Shown in pieces: positions 12,201-25,400 of a DNA stretch of 64,000 nt. This stretch comes from Pleodorina starrii (taxonomy: Eukaryota > Chlorophyta > Chlorophyceae > Chlamydomonadales > Volvocaceae). Position 1 is the first letter of the stretch, and every line of letters begins with the position of its first letter. The stretch covers positions 4,625,001 through 4,689,000 of the forward strand of contig BRXU01000003.1 of NCBI GenBank assembly GCA_030267565.1. The letters run 5' to 3'. Made by a program: the position numbers and the translations under genes. The notes below the pieces were generated by a model that was not told the origin of the DNA, did no database searches, and saw nothing but the letters and a program-made list of their open reading frames with translations.

Positions 12201-12974
12201 CCTGCAGGCATCCTGATGTGGGAGCTCATTTCCGGCAAGCAGCCCTACCACGACCGCAACCTCAAGCAGCTGCCACACGAGGTGGTCAACAAGGGACTGC
12301 GGCCAACCTTCCCGCCAAACACGCCCGACGTGTACAAGTAAGCCGCGGGGTAGAGCAGAGGCGCAGCCTTGCTTGCTCGATGCGCGCGTATGCGCGTGCA
12401 TGTGTATGTGTGAGTGTGGGAGCTGCACCCTGCACGCTGCGGCCCCAGTGCCAGCGACGCAGTTCACTCCCAATCGCCCCCACCCCGCCGCCTCCGTCCC
12501 TTCGCTGCGATATCCTCTTTCTGACCACCACCACCACCACCACCACCACCACCCCCCCCACCACCACCACCACCACCACCACCACCACCACCCCCACCCC
12601 CACCACCACCCCCACCACCACCACCCCCACCACCACCACCCCCACCACCACCACCACCACCACCACCACCACCACCCCCCCCACCACCACCACCACCACC
12701 ACCACCACCACCACCACCACCACCCCCCTCCGTCCCATCGCTGCGGATCCGTAATCCGTGGTATGCATCACCCCTGCCCCCTGCCCCCACCGCTGCCGCT
12801 GCGTCCCCCGCTGCGTCCCCCCCTGCTACTGCTGCTCGACCCCGCAGGTCCCTCGCCAAGAGCTGCTGGAGCCCGCTGCCCCGCAACCGCCCCACTGCAG
12901 CGCAGGTGGTCCAGTCCATTCAGGCGCAGCTCGACAAGATTGAGGCCGTGGCCCGACTGCTGGGCAAGCCATGA
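3288..12974 (+). CDS. GAF-like/TKL protein kinase, non-RD type
   Basis: Seventeen exons: 3288-3486, 3530-3671, 3728-3913, 4040-4114, 4183-4354, 4555-4614, 4673-5278, 5659-6114, 6470-6577, 7049-8523, 8813-8933, 9662-9820, 10163-10309, 10888-11120, 11754-11899, 12208-12337 and 12848-12974; 1513 aa. The N-terminus MAACFPCLWG has two cysteines and could be lipidated. Around residues 320-360, DWAHLHATAGITHFAALPL then GALTIL resembles the core strands of a GAF sensor domain. Residues 500-1150 are Ala/Gly-rich and poorly conserved. The kinase domain spans about 1178-1490: GKGGHGVV loop, VAIK lysine (1200), helix-C glutamate (about 1239), HCDVKPANILL catalytic loop (Asp 1354), DFG (1378), MAPE, and a final SCWSPLPRNRPT of the tyrosine-kinase-like group. 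It probably phosphorylates Ser/Thr; the substrate is unknown. HCD replaces HRD, so it is a non-RD kinase. Exons 1-7 are joined by weak or very short introns (43, 56 and 57 nt) and are less certain than exons 8-17. Confidence 0.87.
9621..9650 (+). repeat. dispersed intronic element A, copy 1
   Basis: The core GGCCTATACGTGGATAACCC lies in kinase intron 11, ending 11 nt before the splice acceptor of the exon at 9662. Resemblance to copy 2 extends upstream to about 9590. Other copies are at 22541, 27735 and 43957. Confidence 0.7.
12484..12522 (+). repeat. dispersed element B, copy at the left edge of the CCA array
   Basis: CCTCCGTCCCTTCGCTGCGA followed by TATCCTC matches the copies at 42044 and 63381. 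It sits in the last kinase intron and leads directly into the CCA microsatellite. Confidence 0.55.
12523..12727 (+). repeat. (CCA)n microsatellite with CCCC interruptions
   Basis: About 205 bp of nearly pure ACC/CCA repeats lie in the last intron of the kinase gene (12338-12847). Translated, it gives spurious poly-His, poly-Gly or poly-Thr frames; it is not coding. Confidence 0.95.
12726..12748 (+). repeat. partial element B at the right edge of the CCA array
   Basis: CTCCGTCCCATCGCTGCGGAT repeats the central block of element B, so the CCA array is bracketed by two partial copies in the same orientation. Confidence 0.5.
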
Positions 12975-14045
12975 GCCCCGTGACATATGACCCACCCGCA
13001 GCGCCCCGATGGTGGGTGGTGTGCACAGGATGGCCCGATTTGATCCACACCTGCTGCAGGGCGATCGCACCTGGATCGATCCTGGTGGCACCCAGAGGGA
13101 GGGAGCCGATAGAGGCGCCTTTGGGTGGAGTGGATGGATGTGGACGGGGATGGATGGTGGGACGTGAGGGGGGTTCGGCTCCCGACTTTCGGCGACGAGA
13201 GCCGGCCTTGGCGCGGAGGTTTGGCGACGGCGGGGAGCCCACCGCTCACTGCGTGTGAGAGGGGGAGGTGAGGATGGAGAGGCAGCGAGGGTGGAAGGCG
13301 GAGGGGGCGGAGCGTTCTTAGATGACAGGAGCAGCGCAGGCAAACTTGCGGGGAGCGGACCGAGGCTTCCGGTAGCGCGCGTTTAGGGTGGGGGGGCCAT
13401 CCGGAAGCGCACTGCGCCGGCGGGTGCTGATGTCTTTTTTCCGTTCCCCGCTCCGCCCGGGCCCGCCCCCGGGGGAAAGTGCCGGGGTCGTGCCGGAGTT
13501 GCAGCGGCAATTGCCGTGGCTCCGTGACGGTCTCACGAGGACAAGAGCACATGTGCAGAGCCGCCCTTGATCAAGTGTTATACCAAGAATACATGCGTAT
13601 GGAAGAATTGGCACAGGTGTGGGATGGATGGGGAGGGGTCATGCAGCCAGGGGAGAGTTGCGCGTTTTTTCATGTGCGTCTGATCTCCGCTTTTTTTTGC
13701 GTGCCTTCCCCCCGCCTGTGTGCGTGCGCGTGTGCCTCTTGTGCGGCCATGCTCTTGCTTGGGGTTGTGGGAGGGCGCGCCGAGGGTGCTGCGAGCGGAG
13801 GCAGCGGCGGGCGATGAGTGGAGGACGAGGAAGGGGAAGGGGGGGGAGGAGGAGGAGGGAGAGCTGAGAGGGGGGGAGCGGAGGGGCATGGCGTCCTCAT
13901 CAGGCAGGCAAGCAGGTCAAGAGGGCGCTGGCTTACGGAGGTTACGTAGGCTTGAGGAGAGGGGGAGGCGGAACGAACGGGTAGATGCGAGGACAGGGCG
14001 GGAAGGGTGGCGGCCGAAAGGGCCAATGCTTGGAGCTGAGGGGGT

Positions 14046-14046
<1 letters not shown>

Positions 14047-14084
<38 letters not shown>

Positions 14085-14098
14085 GCGGCGGCGGCGGG
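14047..14098 (+). repeat. (CAG)n then (CGG)n microsatellite
   Basis: About twelve CAG units are followed by five CGG units, in the gene-poor region. Confidence 0.9.
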
Positions 14099-17076
14099 AG
14101 CTACCATTACACCTGATGGTTGCGCCGCGGTGGGTCGCTATGCCCGATAGGCGCTGCGGACAAAAGAAAGGATGTGCAAAGGATGTGCGGTTGAGACGCG
14201 GAAGCTGCGAATGTGGGGAGAAGGGAAGGCCGGCAGCGTGCCTTTGCTACGACGACTTCTCGTCCCTTTCCTGCTCCTGATGCGGTGCTTGCGCGTGTGT
14301 GCGTGCGCGTGTGCGCGCGCGTGAGGCGGAGGGACGTTGCCCGCGACTTCGGCGCGGGGGGCCGCCGCGCAAAAGGAATCATCTTGATTATAGGAACCCG
14401 ACGTGTGCGCGACTTCTGTGCGCCATGCCTCTTGAGAACAACATTTGAGATGGCAGCATCCCTTGAACGTAATGTGCCGGAACTATTCCTCCTTCGTGCG
14501 GTCCGCAGCGGCAGCGGCCGCTAGGCCCTTTCATCACAACGGGCGGTAGCTTGGGCGTTGGGTTCAGTGCCTCGGTTTGGTTTCGGAGGGGACAAGGCCC
14601 TTCCTTGGGCCTGTGGAAAGTCTCTGCCCCATCGCATCGCCCCGCCCCCTGCATGCATGTAGCTATGGAACCTCGCGGCGACATGCAAGGATAGGTATCA
14701 CGGGCGAGCGGCTGAGCAGCTGACGGGTCAGGCGCCGTCTGCCAGTTCCTCTCCGCGTGGTTCCTCCCAGGCGCGTGTCAGGAGTCATGGGCCCCTCAGT
14801 CAGTCCGGATGTGGCGCGTCCCGCGCGCCGCCGCGCCGCGCCACCCCGCGGCAGGCCTCCAGTTTTGGGACCCACCCGTGCGCCGCGAGAGAAACTCCCG
14901 GGCAGCGGATGGTGGTGTTGGTTGGTTGGGCACCGGCACTGGGCTGCATGACCCGCTGATCGGCCGCTTTCCTGCTTAACGGCTGCGGCGGCTGTGGCGG
15001 TGGCCGGCGGGCCCGTAAGGTTCGTTTACCGCATGTGGTGCTCAAAGTCATTATGGTATTTCTTCCTACGTGCCTGCTGTTCCTGAGGTCGTATGCTGTG
15101 GATTTTGCTGCTATGACCTATGAGCCGCGTAACGTAGGGCGCTGTCGAGTACGGCAGGGCGGGGCGCGGCGCGGTGTTCCCCGCACGGCGTCACTGTCTA
15201 TGGCGGCCGGGCTGTGGCGCTTTAGCTGCTAGGGAGTACACCATCGCCAAGGGGGTGCCTTTGCGGTGCGGTGCTGTGCTGTGGGGTGCGGTGCGGTGCT
15301 GTGCGGTGCGGTGCTGGTTGCTTCCTTCAGGTTACCATTGACGTGCGGCACTTGAAGGGTATGGTGAAGTAGTGCTGTGGCGGTTGTCCCGGGACTGGGA
15401 CTCGGCCCCACATCCGGGGCGGGCGGGGGTGATGCGCAATCCGGACGAGTAGACTCTCCTCCTGTTTGCTGTTTGCGCGCCGAGCCGAGGCGATTGAAGC
15501 CCCGGCCGTCCCATGGGTCGGTGAGGCTAAGCGGGCAGCGCGGCAGCTCAGAGCAGGCTGTGGACGAATCAGTCGGGGCGCTTTTGATGTCGTCCAGTGC
15601 GCGAGCAGCCGTCACTCACACACTCACACACGTGGAGTCATGCAGGTGCGGAGGGCGGGAGGGGCCACCTCCTCCTCCTCCTCCTCCTCCAGGGGGCCGG
15701 ACGGTTACCCGCTTGGCTAAAGTAGCGAGCGAGTGCCAAGCCGCCGTGCGTGCCGGATCCGACCTGGCCGGGAGTTACCGTACCGGGGATTCGCGCCGCT
15801 GCGCCTTGGGCGTTGCTTGGTTCGCCGCAAGACGTCACCAGTATAAAGATGTCATGAACGGTTGAACGGACGTGTGGGCAGCGCGTTCGGGCGAACAGAT
15901 GCTCCTGGTGGTCTGGCGCTCTCGCGGCCGTTCATTGGCGATACCGAAAGCGGGGGCCGTGAAGGGGCGGGAGCTGTGTCGCGCTGCGCGGTGCGTGTGC
16001 GAGAGCTGAAGTGGTGTGGGGAGGTGTGTGCGGCTGAATGCGGGCGTGCGGGGCGGGCGGCGCGGCGACGTCGGCTAGCTACCGTTCGGCGGGCGCGACG
16101 CGGGGCGAGGACGACCTGGGCCCCGTGGCGGTGGGTTGAGGCGGGTGTGGTGTGGTGTGGTGTGGTGTGGGGGGGATGCGGCGGGCGGCGGACCGTAGTC
16201 GTGGGCCCTTCGTCAGCCACCCGGCACCGGCTGCGGTGGGTGCTTGGCGGTGGGTGCCGATGGCGGCGGCGCTGGGTCGCTTTGGTGCCGGCGCTGGTGC
16301 GTGGGCGCAGGTGCTCGGCCTTCACCCCGACGACCCCACCCCGAGCCACCCCACCCCGGTGCTGCAGGCCCGGCTGCCGCCCACTTGCTCCACCGTACCA
16401 TTGCATCTCGGGAAGTGCGTTGCGTGGCACCTGAGCTTCTGCTTAGTGAGTGGTGGTAGTGACCAACCCATGTGCGGGCGATCTCATCTCATGTCATGTA
16501 ACGTGCGGTGCGCGGACCTTTTCCAGACGTACGGTATGTTGCATCAGTGTTGGGGATTTGTGTAGCGAGTTCCGGACAGACGGACGGACACGGCTCATTT
16601 TAAGTACGTGGTGTGGAGGGGGACGGTGCTGATGTCGGCATGTCGCTTTCCCTCCAGGAAGGGGTGCATGCGTGCGTGCGCTGCCGTTGTGTGCTGCCAC
16701 ACGAAAGAGCGCGGGGCGGGGGCGGGGCGGGGCGGGCGGTCCGAGGACAACGAATTTGTGCCTTTGAATGAAGTACCGATACCGTAGCAGTGACGTTTTC
16801 TTGGGACAGCTGTGGAAGCTGCCGGCCCACCCGCGCGAGGCGATTGGTCGGCACTGGCAAGCCCTTCTGGCTTGTTGCGTGTGTGTGTGTGTGTGTGTGC
16901 ATGCGCGTGCATTCAGGGGAAGGCATCTTGCTGCCTCGGCGTGGGCGCGAAGTCATGGCTTCTGAAATACCTTGATGGGCTCCAGGGGACCCCAAGAAGG
17001 GAAAGGAGGGTCGTTTCGAAGGGTGGAGCCAGCGGGGGCCGTTGCGCTGCAGCGGAACCAACCAGGGATGTGCTGG

Positions 17077-17134
17077 TGATGGTGGTGGTGGTGGTGGTGG
17101 TGGTGGTGGTGGTGGTGGTGGTGGTGGTGGTGGT
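17077..17134 (+). repeat. (GGT)n microsatellite
   Basis: Roughly nineteen uninterrupted GGT units outside any supported gene. Confidence 0.9.
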
Positions 17135-18232
17135 AAGTTTGGTGAAGAGGGAGGGACCGAGGCCTCGCGGGCCGGTCCCCTGTCCTCGGTATCAAAATGC
17201 ATGGCTGCGGACCTTTGCATCTACCGGTACGTCTACAAGGGAAGAACATCGCCTCTGCCACTGATATGCTGCCTAAGTGGGGACCGGCTGATCCCCTCGC
17301 CATAACTGAAACCAGGGGCCCTGCGATCAGGAAGAGCCTTATCACATCCGATCGACTGTGGTAGTTTTCTGGAGGGCGTGCAGGTGGGGCACAGGATGCA
17401 GTCAGTGGATACGGCGGCTTCCTCCTTGAAGCCGACAAGCTTGTCCGGGGCCCAGTCTGCCGGCCCCCCTCCAAAGCCCCCGGCTCCTTCTTCTCACTCG
17501 TTCGTACTTCCGGCTTGAATACTCATACACGCGGCACGTCGGCACACTACGCACTTTGACATTAAAACGAGCCGTATGCCGTAACCCGTGTGGCAGCAAC
17601 TTCTCCCAAATTACGACTCCCCTCCCCTAGAGTGCACCACCACCCTCCAATTCCAAATTTGAGACGTGTCACCCGCAGCTCACCAGGACACTCCCTGTCT
17701 GTTTCGGCCGCCGTTTCCGCTTCGGGCGCCCGAGTTCCCAAACATCCACCCATCAATCACCGGCTAGGTCCGGCAGTACACACCGGCACTACATTCGGGC
17801 AACTCGTCCCCAAGGCACCGCCAGCCCGGCCGCTCCCCTGGCACCCTCGCCCTCCCAGCAACTCTGCTGACCGTTTTCGCGCCTGGCCATTCACATCTGT
17901 ACTGCACTTTTGAGTTGTTGCCTGCCACGCTTTGATAAGAAAGAAAGCACACCGCTCCGTACCTAGAAAGCTATCCCTTACACGCCAAGTCCGGATGCAT
18001 CTGCACGACAGGTCGTCGGGCCCGTTCCTGCCGTTCCTCCGGACACGAAACGGCGACACGGGCTTCATCCACACACAACGCGATAAGGCAGACAGGCGGC
18101 GCCGCCACGTGCCATGATCGCCGTACCCGTGCCGAATGTCAACCGCACAGTTTGTTTGCCAGCCATAGATTTCCCCCTCACACCTGCCATCTCTGATCTT
18201 CTGTCATCAACGGCCTTTCAGGCTCTTTAAAC

Positions 18233-18237
18233 TTACA
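18233..18237 (-). terminator. candidate poly(A) signal of the ABCC transporter
   Basis: TTACA on the plus strand reads TGTAA on the minus strand, about 1.25 kb beyond the transporter stop. It is the first such signal I could see downstream; a 3' untranslated region of this size is plausible in volvocine algae. Confidence 0.35.
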
Positions 18238-19484
18238 ACACCGCCACCACCAGCAACACCACCAGCACCAGCAACACGGCAGGGAAACCAACACGCCACC
18301 GTCTTACGCGCAGGCACACACGTGATTAACGGCCGCGGCACATTGCCTTCAGACCACGGCCCGCGCCACCTGCCTCCTACAGGCGGCAAGAATGAGGAAA
18401 GAAACCCTGCACTGCACTTCACCGCACTGCACTGCCGGCTGGCACCAGCGCGTGTCTGCAAAACGTGAATGCCACTTCTTAAGCCACAGAAGGCAGCACC
18501 TTCAGCCGCTCGACAGCCGTCCCTTCACACTGGAAGTCGCACAGCCGATACCGGTACCTCACCCATACGACCTCCGGGCCGCTCCTACGCCCTCCCCCAT
18601 CATTTGCGCATGCAGCCCCCGCACATGTCCTCTCGCCTTGTGAAGCGCAGCACAGCACAGCACAGCTCCCTCGGTCCACTGCCCACACGGCCAACATCCT
18701 CGCCCAAAACCGACGCGCGGCTGTCTCCCAGCTGCTGCTGCTGTCTGCTGTCTACTCGGAATCCCTCTTCTCTCCTTTCTGGCCCAGACCCAGCCCTGGC
18801 CGCATTCAGCCTCTGGCCCCCAAACCCAATGAGCACCGCAGGGAAACGGGCAACGGCGGGCCCGTGCATGCAGGAAGTCGACGCGACACGCTTTGATGCC
18901 GGCCGGGCGGCATCAAGGGCAAATGCCGCCTCGAAAACTGCCAGATGACGTCATCCACTCGTGTTACCCGCCTCCTAGGTCTCGGAAGGCCGCACCAATC
19001 ACTCATCGGCCGCGGAAGAAAAGGAGCGAAACAAAGAAAAGAAAGAAGAAAGAATGAATGACAATTTCGTAGTTCCCACATAAAAGCAATCAGGTTTCAT
19101 AGAACGTACACATACTGTAACCTGCCTCCCAGAAACCGCCCCCAGAAGGGACGCATCGCGGCCGTTGCGAGACGGTGCAGTGGGTTCCGCCCCGCCCGCC
19201 CCGCGCTCCTCCCCCTCATCCCACATCCCTGACAGCGCAACACATCACTTTACCCGCATCCCCCCGCTGGATCAAAACCTGAATTTTGGGGCCTCGCCAA
19301 TTCCCCCAACAAGCCACACTCACATACACACATACACTCTCTTTCACACATGCACATTACTTGAGGTCCTCCCATCTGGGGGAGCACCCACCCGGAACGG
19401 TAGTTTGCTGCTCTCGCCAGCCGCCCTGCTCCACCTCCCCTTGCCCACGCCCCACCTCCCCTTGCGCCCCCCCCCCCCCGCATC

Positions 19485-22400
19485 CTACGATCCCTTGCCA
19501 GCGCCCGGCGGCGCGGCACCCTGCGCCAGCCTGGCCGCCGCCACCATGCGCGCAAACACGCCGTCGCCCTCCGCCAGCCTCGCCGGCGGGCCGCTCTCCA
19601 CCAACTGCCCCGCCGACAACACCAGCAGTTGGTCGGTGTCCATAATGGTATCGATGCGGTGCGCGATCACCAGCAGCACCCGACCGTGTGACTCGCGGTC
19701 CCGGTGAGCAAAGTCGCGCAGCGCGTTTTGGATGAGCTGGTCGGTGGCTCGGTCCACATTGGCGGTCGCCTCGTCGAGGGCCAGTACCTGCGGGAGAGGG
19801 GGGGCAGCAGGAGGAGCAGGGGGAGGAGGGTGGAGGAGGAGGATAGAGGAGGAGGTGAGGAGGGAGCAGAAGCAGCGGGTGGGGGCAGCAGAAGGGGCAG
19901 TTGGAGGATGGAGCAGCAGCAGCAGCAGCAGCAGTGGCAGCCGATCACGGCGGGAAATTGTCCAACTTGTCAGATGCGGGCGCGATTATCATCATACCGG
20001 TACACATACACGTGCGCAAACACACAGACAGACACACGGACACGGACACGCAACGCGTGCGCGTATCCTATCCTACCTTTGCGTCCTGCAGCAGCGCCCT
20101 CGCCAGACAAAACAGCTGCCGCTGCCCCACCGACAGATTGCCGCCGCACTCCGCCATCGCGCCGTCCAGCCCACCCGGCATCGCCGCCACCGCGCCACGC
20201 AGCTGCACCGCCTCCAACACGGCCCACAGCGCGCCGTCGTCGTGCGTCCGCCAGGGATCCAAATTGCTGCGCAACGTGCCGCTGAACAACACGGGGTCTT
20301 GGGGGATGATGGCCAGCTGGCGCCGCAGCGCGTCGAGGCCCAGGCGGGCGGTGTCCAGGCCGTCGAGCTGGATGGACCCATGGGTCACGTCGATGAGGCG
20401 AAACAGCGTCAGCATGAGGCTGCTCTTGCCGCTGCCGGTGCGGCCCACCACGCCGCAACTGGTGCCCGGCGCCAGGGAGAAGCTCAGGTCGCGAAGCACG
20501 GGCGGCAGACCTGCGGGGGTGGTGGTGGTGGGGGTGGTGGGGTTGGGGGGTGCGAGGACCAGGCGCGAGGTGGGCAACGAGGTGGACGCACGCATATCGT
20601 AATTGATGCGGAGCAGCATCGGCGTGTACCGTACCGGTATCTTTCACAATACACACACGCCCAGCCACCCGATGTCCTCCTCCCACCTCCTCGCACCCCG
20701 CTTCCTCCCCCCCTACCTGGTCGGTACACCGCCGTCACGCCCTCGTAGGTCAGCGCCCCCGACCTGGGCCAGCCCGGCGGCGGCGCCTGCCCTCCCTCGG
20801 CCACCCGGGGGGGCTCACTGGGCAGCTCCGTGTAAGCCAACATGCGCTCAACACTCGTCATGGTGTTCTCAACCTCGGCGGTCTGCGGATGGGGAGGGAA
20901 GGGAAGGGAAGGGGAAGGGAAGGTGGCAAGGGCAGGGTAGGGCAGGGAAGGGTGGGACAGGAAGGGAAGGAAACACAGACACACAGACAGTCCTGGTCGA
21001 CAGCTCTGCTTTGCGTTGCTTGCAACCATTCGCCTGTGCCCCCGCGTGCGCGCCGCTTCAACTCGGATGCGCTGCTGGATGCTGTTTTGGGGGGGGGGCA
21101 GCTATACGGCACGCCGCAGGCGCAGTACGAATGCCGTACCTGTCGTACAACCCACTGCATAAGGCCCGTTAGCTGCAGCACGTGCGTCAGCGCCAGAGCC
21201 ATCACCTGAGGGCGGCAGGCGGGAGGCGGCCGCCGTTCAAAGGCAAAAGTTAAGTGGCGTTCCAAAGCCGCTCTTTGGTACGGTGCGCAAAGTTGCACAC
21301 ACCCATGCAAACACACATGCATGCATGCGGAGGAGGCACGATGACGCGCGAAGAAAATCCGGCGCTCGCCGCCGCGCAGTCAGGCCAAGCGCCGGTTGAG
21401 ACCTGACAACTTGACCCGACATGCGGCGGCAGCCCCTGTTGCGCGATTACGATTACGATGTTCCTCGGCCGCCGCGCCCTTCCCGGCTCTCACCCCCGTA
21501 TTGATCTGATCCCTCATGGCCATCGCGAGCAGCGCCGCCGCCAACAGAGTGGTTCCGGCCACCGCATCAAGACGCACGCCAATCCACCTGGCAGGCGGTT
21601 AGGCAGTTGGCAGTTGGGCGGTTGGCGGTTTGGGGTCCGACAACTCAAGGTGGAAACGAGTGCGACGGGAAAGCGAACGCAATGGCGCTGCAGCAGCTCC
21701 AGATGTTGGTGCCGTTGGCCGTTGGCCGTTGGCGCGATGGGTAACATACCGCACGGTCAAAGAGGGTTTATGGTCCTAGGGCGTTAGGTGCACAAGCGCA
21801 CGCAGCCCTCTTGACTTGGCACCCAACACAGCTCACAACCCAGGTTCAGCTCCCCGGGTTCAGCCACGGTACGGATTGGAGTCCACCGCGGCTGCTGTCC
21901 AGATTCCCGCCCAACTGGCAACGAAAAAACCCATACGTGGGCCCCATCCGACCTCGGGTCGCGGGCCCCAGCCGCCCCGCCCCCCCCCAAGTCGGGATCC
22001 GGCCACTCCTGCTCCCGCTCCCGCGGGCCGACTGACACACAGAGATTGGACCCGACTGCCGTACCTGGCGGTTGAGATGAAGGCAAAGTACCAGTTGCCG
22101 TTGTGCGCCATCAGCCGCAGAAAGGCGTCGTCGAAGCGCTCCGCGGCGCCGTAAGCGCGGATGGTGGGCAGGCCCTGCAACCGCCGCCACGTGACCACCA
22201 CAGCACACGTCAGCACAATCAACGTCAACGACCAACGCCTTCAACGTCCTTGACTAACTACCGTTATCGGGAAAGTCGCGCCTTCCTTTGGACCGCCCCC
22301 CCCCCCACACACATCATCTTGTGGAGAAGGAAGACCAACAGAACGGCAGGCTACGGTTGGCTTGTGTGTGTATGTATGTGTATACGTGTGTGTGCATGTG

Positions 22401-25400
22401 TGTGGCAGCCTGGCTGTCCCATTCAAAGACCCCATTCGCTCATTTCTGGAATTGTGGACGTCCCGGTCCCCACACCTCTCCACTCCACTCTCTCTACACC
22501 CCGCGCAGACGGGAAGGTTTCTTCTGATACCTTCCCCTTCGCGGGTTCCGGCCTATACCCCCGCGGATAACACCCCCCCACCCCCCGCGTACGTGCCAAT
22601 GCCCCCGGACACACCTTGAGGGTCGCCGAGAAGGACGCGAAGACGGGGGATCTTGAGACTGCCTCCCAGCGCTTTATGTCGCGACTGGCGGTGATGTAGC
22701 GACTGCGGATCCACAGAAAGGCCACCGCTAGCGGCAGGAACACGGGCAGGATGACGGGTACCGCAATGGCGACCAACACGAACGCGCCAAACACCTGCGG
22801 GCGGGCAGGCGGACAGGCAGGCAGGCAGGCAGGCAGGTAGGTAGGCAGGCAGGTGGGCAGGTAGGCACAGCCGCCCTTGTTTTGAATGTTGGTCGTGTTC
22901 GAATACTTGCACCTGACCCGCTTTATTGTTTTATGTAAGGCGTGTATCATCCTGTTTAGGACGATCTTATCCTGTTTAGGTAACCAGCCAAATCAGTTGT
23001 TACTGAAGGACAGACGTCGCAGCGCCTAGCTCAACACACACATTCCCCATATTCCCCACGACGTGGCCGCCTGCCATGTCCCTGCGACTCAGCTCCCCGC
23101 ATCCCACCGCACACACCCCACCGCACACAACCCCACTGCCTCACCTGGAATGCCGACTGCAGCGCATCGAAGAGGCACGAGGGCAGCAGGTCGTCCACTT
23201 GGCCCTGGTCCTTGGAGAACCTGGGGGGCGGGGCGGGTGGCAGAGGGGGGCCGGGCAGAGGGGGGGGGTGAGAGGGCGGGTGAGAGGGCGGGTGGATCTG
23301 CGAGGTGATGGATACGACGAGGAACGGCGCGAGGGACGGCAGGAGGGGGGCATGGGCGGGTTGGGCAGAGGGAATGCAGGGCCCCGCCCAGTCCAGGGGC
23401 GGCAGTCCGCCCCGCTCCCTCCCGCAATGAGGGTGGCAAAGAAGACGTCACGGGGGGCCCCGGGGGACTTCTCTCACGTGGGGTGTGGGGAGTGTGATAG
23501 GTGCCACCCAGATAGCCGTGTGGGCCTTATGGGTAGAAACCCCCCAAGGTAGGGGGGGCTAACGACCACCACCACGCGGCGTCATTCAACTCCGGCACGT
23601 GCCGCCATACGGCCCGGCCGCGCACACCGCACACGCACCCTGCCCCGACCCCCCCTGGGGCCGCACTGACCTGTTGACGATGCGGCCCGAGGGGTTGGTG
23701 TGGAAGAAGGACAGCGGCGCCCGGAGGACCCTGCGGCGGGCGGGCGGGAGGGAGAGAGGGGGGTTGGGGGCGGATGAATCCGGCGGAGCAGTCCATCCAC
23801 ACAGCCACACCACTACACCACCACACAGCCACAGACTCCCGAATGTATCTGCCTATCGTCTGGTCCATCATCCGCCCATCATCAGCCCTTTACCGCAGCC
23901 CATCAGCCCATCCGCACGTCTCCTCCTCCCCTCCCAGTCCGCCGCAATCTACAGCCCATCCCCACAGCCCACGGCCCCCAGTCCACAGCCCTCCCCCTCC
24001 TCCTCCCCCTCCTCCTCCTCCTCGCCCTCCTGCCCCTGCGCAACCCCACCTGCGCGCCATGGCGTTGTGGATCGAAGTGGCGGCCGACAGCGTCGCCTCA
24101 AAAAACGTCGCCGACCGCAGAAACGCCAGCACAATGACAATCCCCGTCAGCATGCCGTACACCCACAGCCACGTCACGCGGGCCTGATCGTCCGGCTGCG
24201 AGCGCGACCACAGCGCCAGCCACCACTCTGACGCCAGGAACACGGCCTGGCCCGCAAACATGGCTGCCCAGATGAGAGCGGTGGCCAGCAGACCCAGGTG
24301 GCGGCAGTAGGATGCGTAGACACGCCAGGAGACGGTGCCGGTTACCCGGTCCTCAGATTGGACCAACTTGCCTGGGGGGGGGCAGGGAGGGAGGAAGGGA
24401 GGGGGCGGAGGAGGAGGAGGAGGAGGGAGGATCTGTGAACAGGGGAGGTGCGCCGAAACCAGCGCCGAAGCCAGTGCTCGCGGGTCGGCCCACAGGCCCT
24501 CACCCCATCGAGCCGGCGACGCAGCAGGGATGTATATATGCCAAGAAGCGAAAGAAAGCAAGTACCGGTAATCAGAGGAGCGACACACGGCCCCCACACC
24601 CGCCCCCACATCCGAACGAGAACGCCGCCTCAGTCCCTCACCCGCGTCGGCCTTCTGCAGCGATGCCGACTTGCTGTCGGCCTCCTCCTCGCCCCCTGTC
24701 GCACCAGTCGAGCCGCCCCCCGGCAGCCTCCGCGCGCTGCTGCCCCAGCGCAGACTGACCCGCCCCGCCGCCGCAAAGGAGCGCGTCAGCGACAGCCGGT
24801 ACCTCTCCGCCAGCCCACTGGGCCCCACCGACTTGACCCGCCAGAAGCGGCTCACGGCGGCGCCGATGCCGCCCTCGCCCTCGCCCTCGTCGCCGTCGCC
24901 GTCACCGTCGATTGTGAGGCCCTTGCCCCGCACTTCGCTGCCCACCGCTAAGCCCAGAACCACCTCCCCCGGGGGGTCCCCCGAACCCCCGGCGGCCCGC
25001 GGCTGCTGCTGCTGCTGCTGTCGAGTCAAGTCCCCGCCGCCGTCCTCCGCCTCCCCCCGAAGCTCCAAGGTCGCATCCGCTGACCCTGGAGCCGACGACT
25101 CGCTGCCGTCCACGCCGGCGGCGGCGGCGGCGGCGGCGACCGCGTCAGCGGCCTCCGCTGCCGCAGCCGCCGGGCCGTCGGCGCCGTGCGCTGGAGCGCC
25201 GGGCGCTTCCTCGCCCCGCTGCACCTCAACGACGACCCGCGCATGCGGATCAGCGGCCGCCTCCGCCGCCATTTCGTCGAGCGCCTCATCCACCGTCGCC
25301 TCCACCGCCTCCACGCCGCCGCCCGCCGCCGCTGCACCCTCGCCGCCGCCGCCCATGCCCCCGTGCCCCGCGGTGAGCTCGGGCAGGCGCAGCGCCGCCA

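Larger units (their letters stand above)
12975..18232. other. gene-poor region between convergent genes
   Basis: No exon chain or conserved domain was found on either strand between the kinase stop and the transporter poly(A) signal. It must contain the kinase 3' untranslated region; the first plus-strand TGTAA after the stop is only at 16497-16501, unusually far away. It also holds CAG/CGG and GGT microsatellites, degenerate GGTGC pentamers near 15265-15311 and many GT tracts. The open frames here, such as one at 15862-16434, have arginine-rich, low-information products and are probably chance. Confidence 0.5.

Noticed and set aside
12373..12990. Poly-histidine or poly-threonine protein
   Set aside because: It is a translation of the CCA microsatellite inside the last kinase intron.
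15862..16434. Overlapping 190-codon frames on both strands
   Set aside because: Arginine-rich, low-information products on both strands without splice or domain support.
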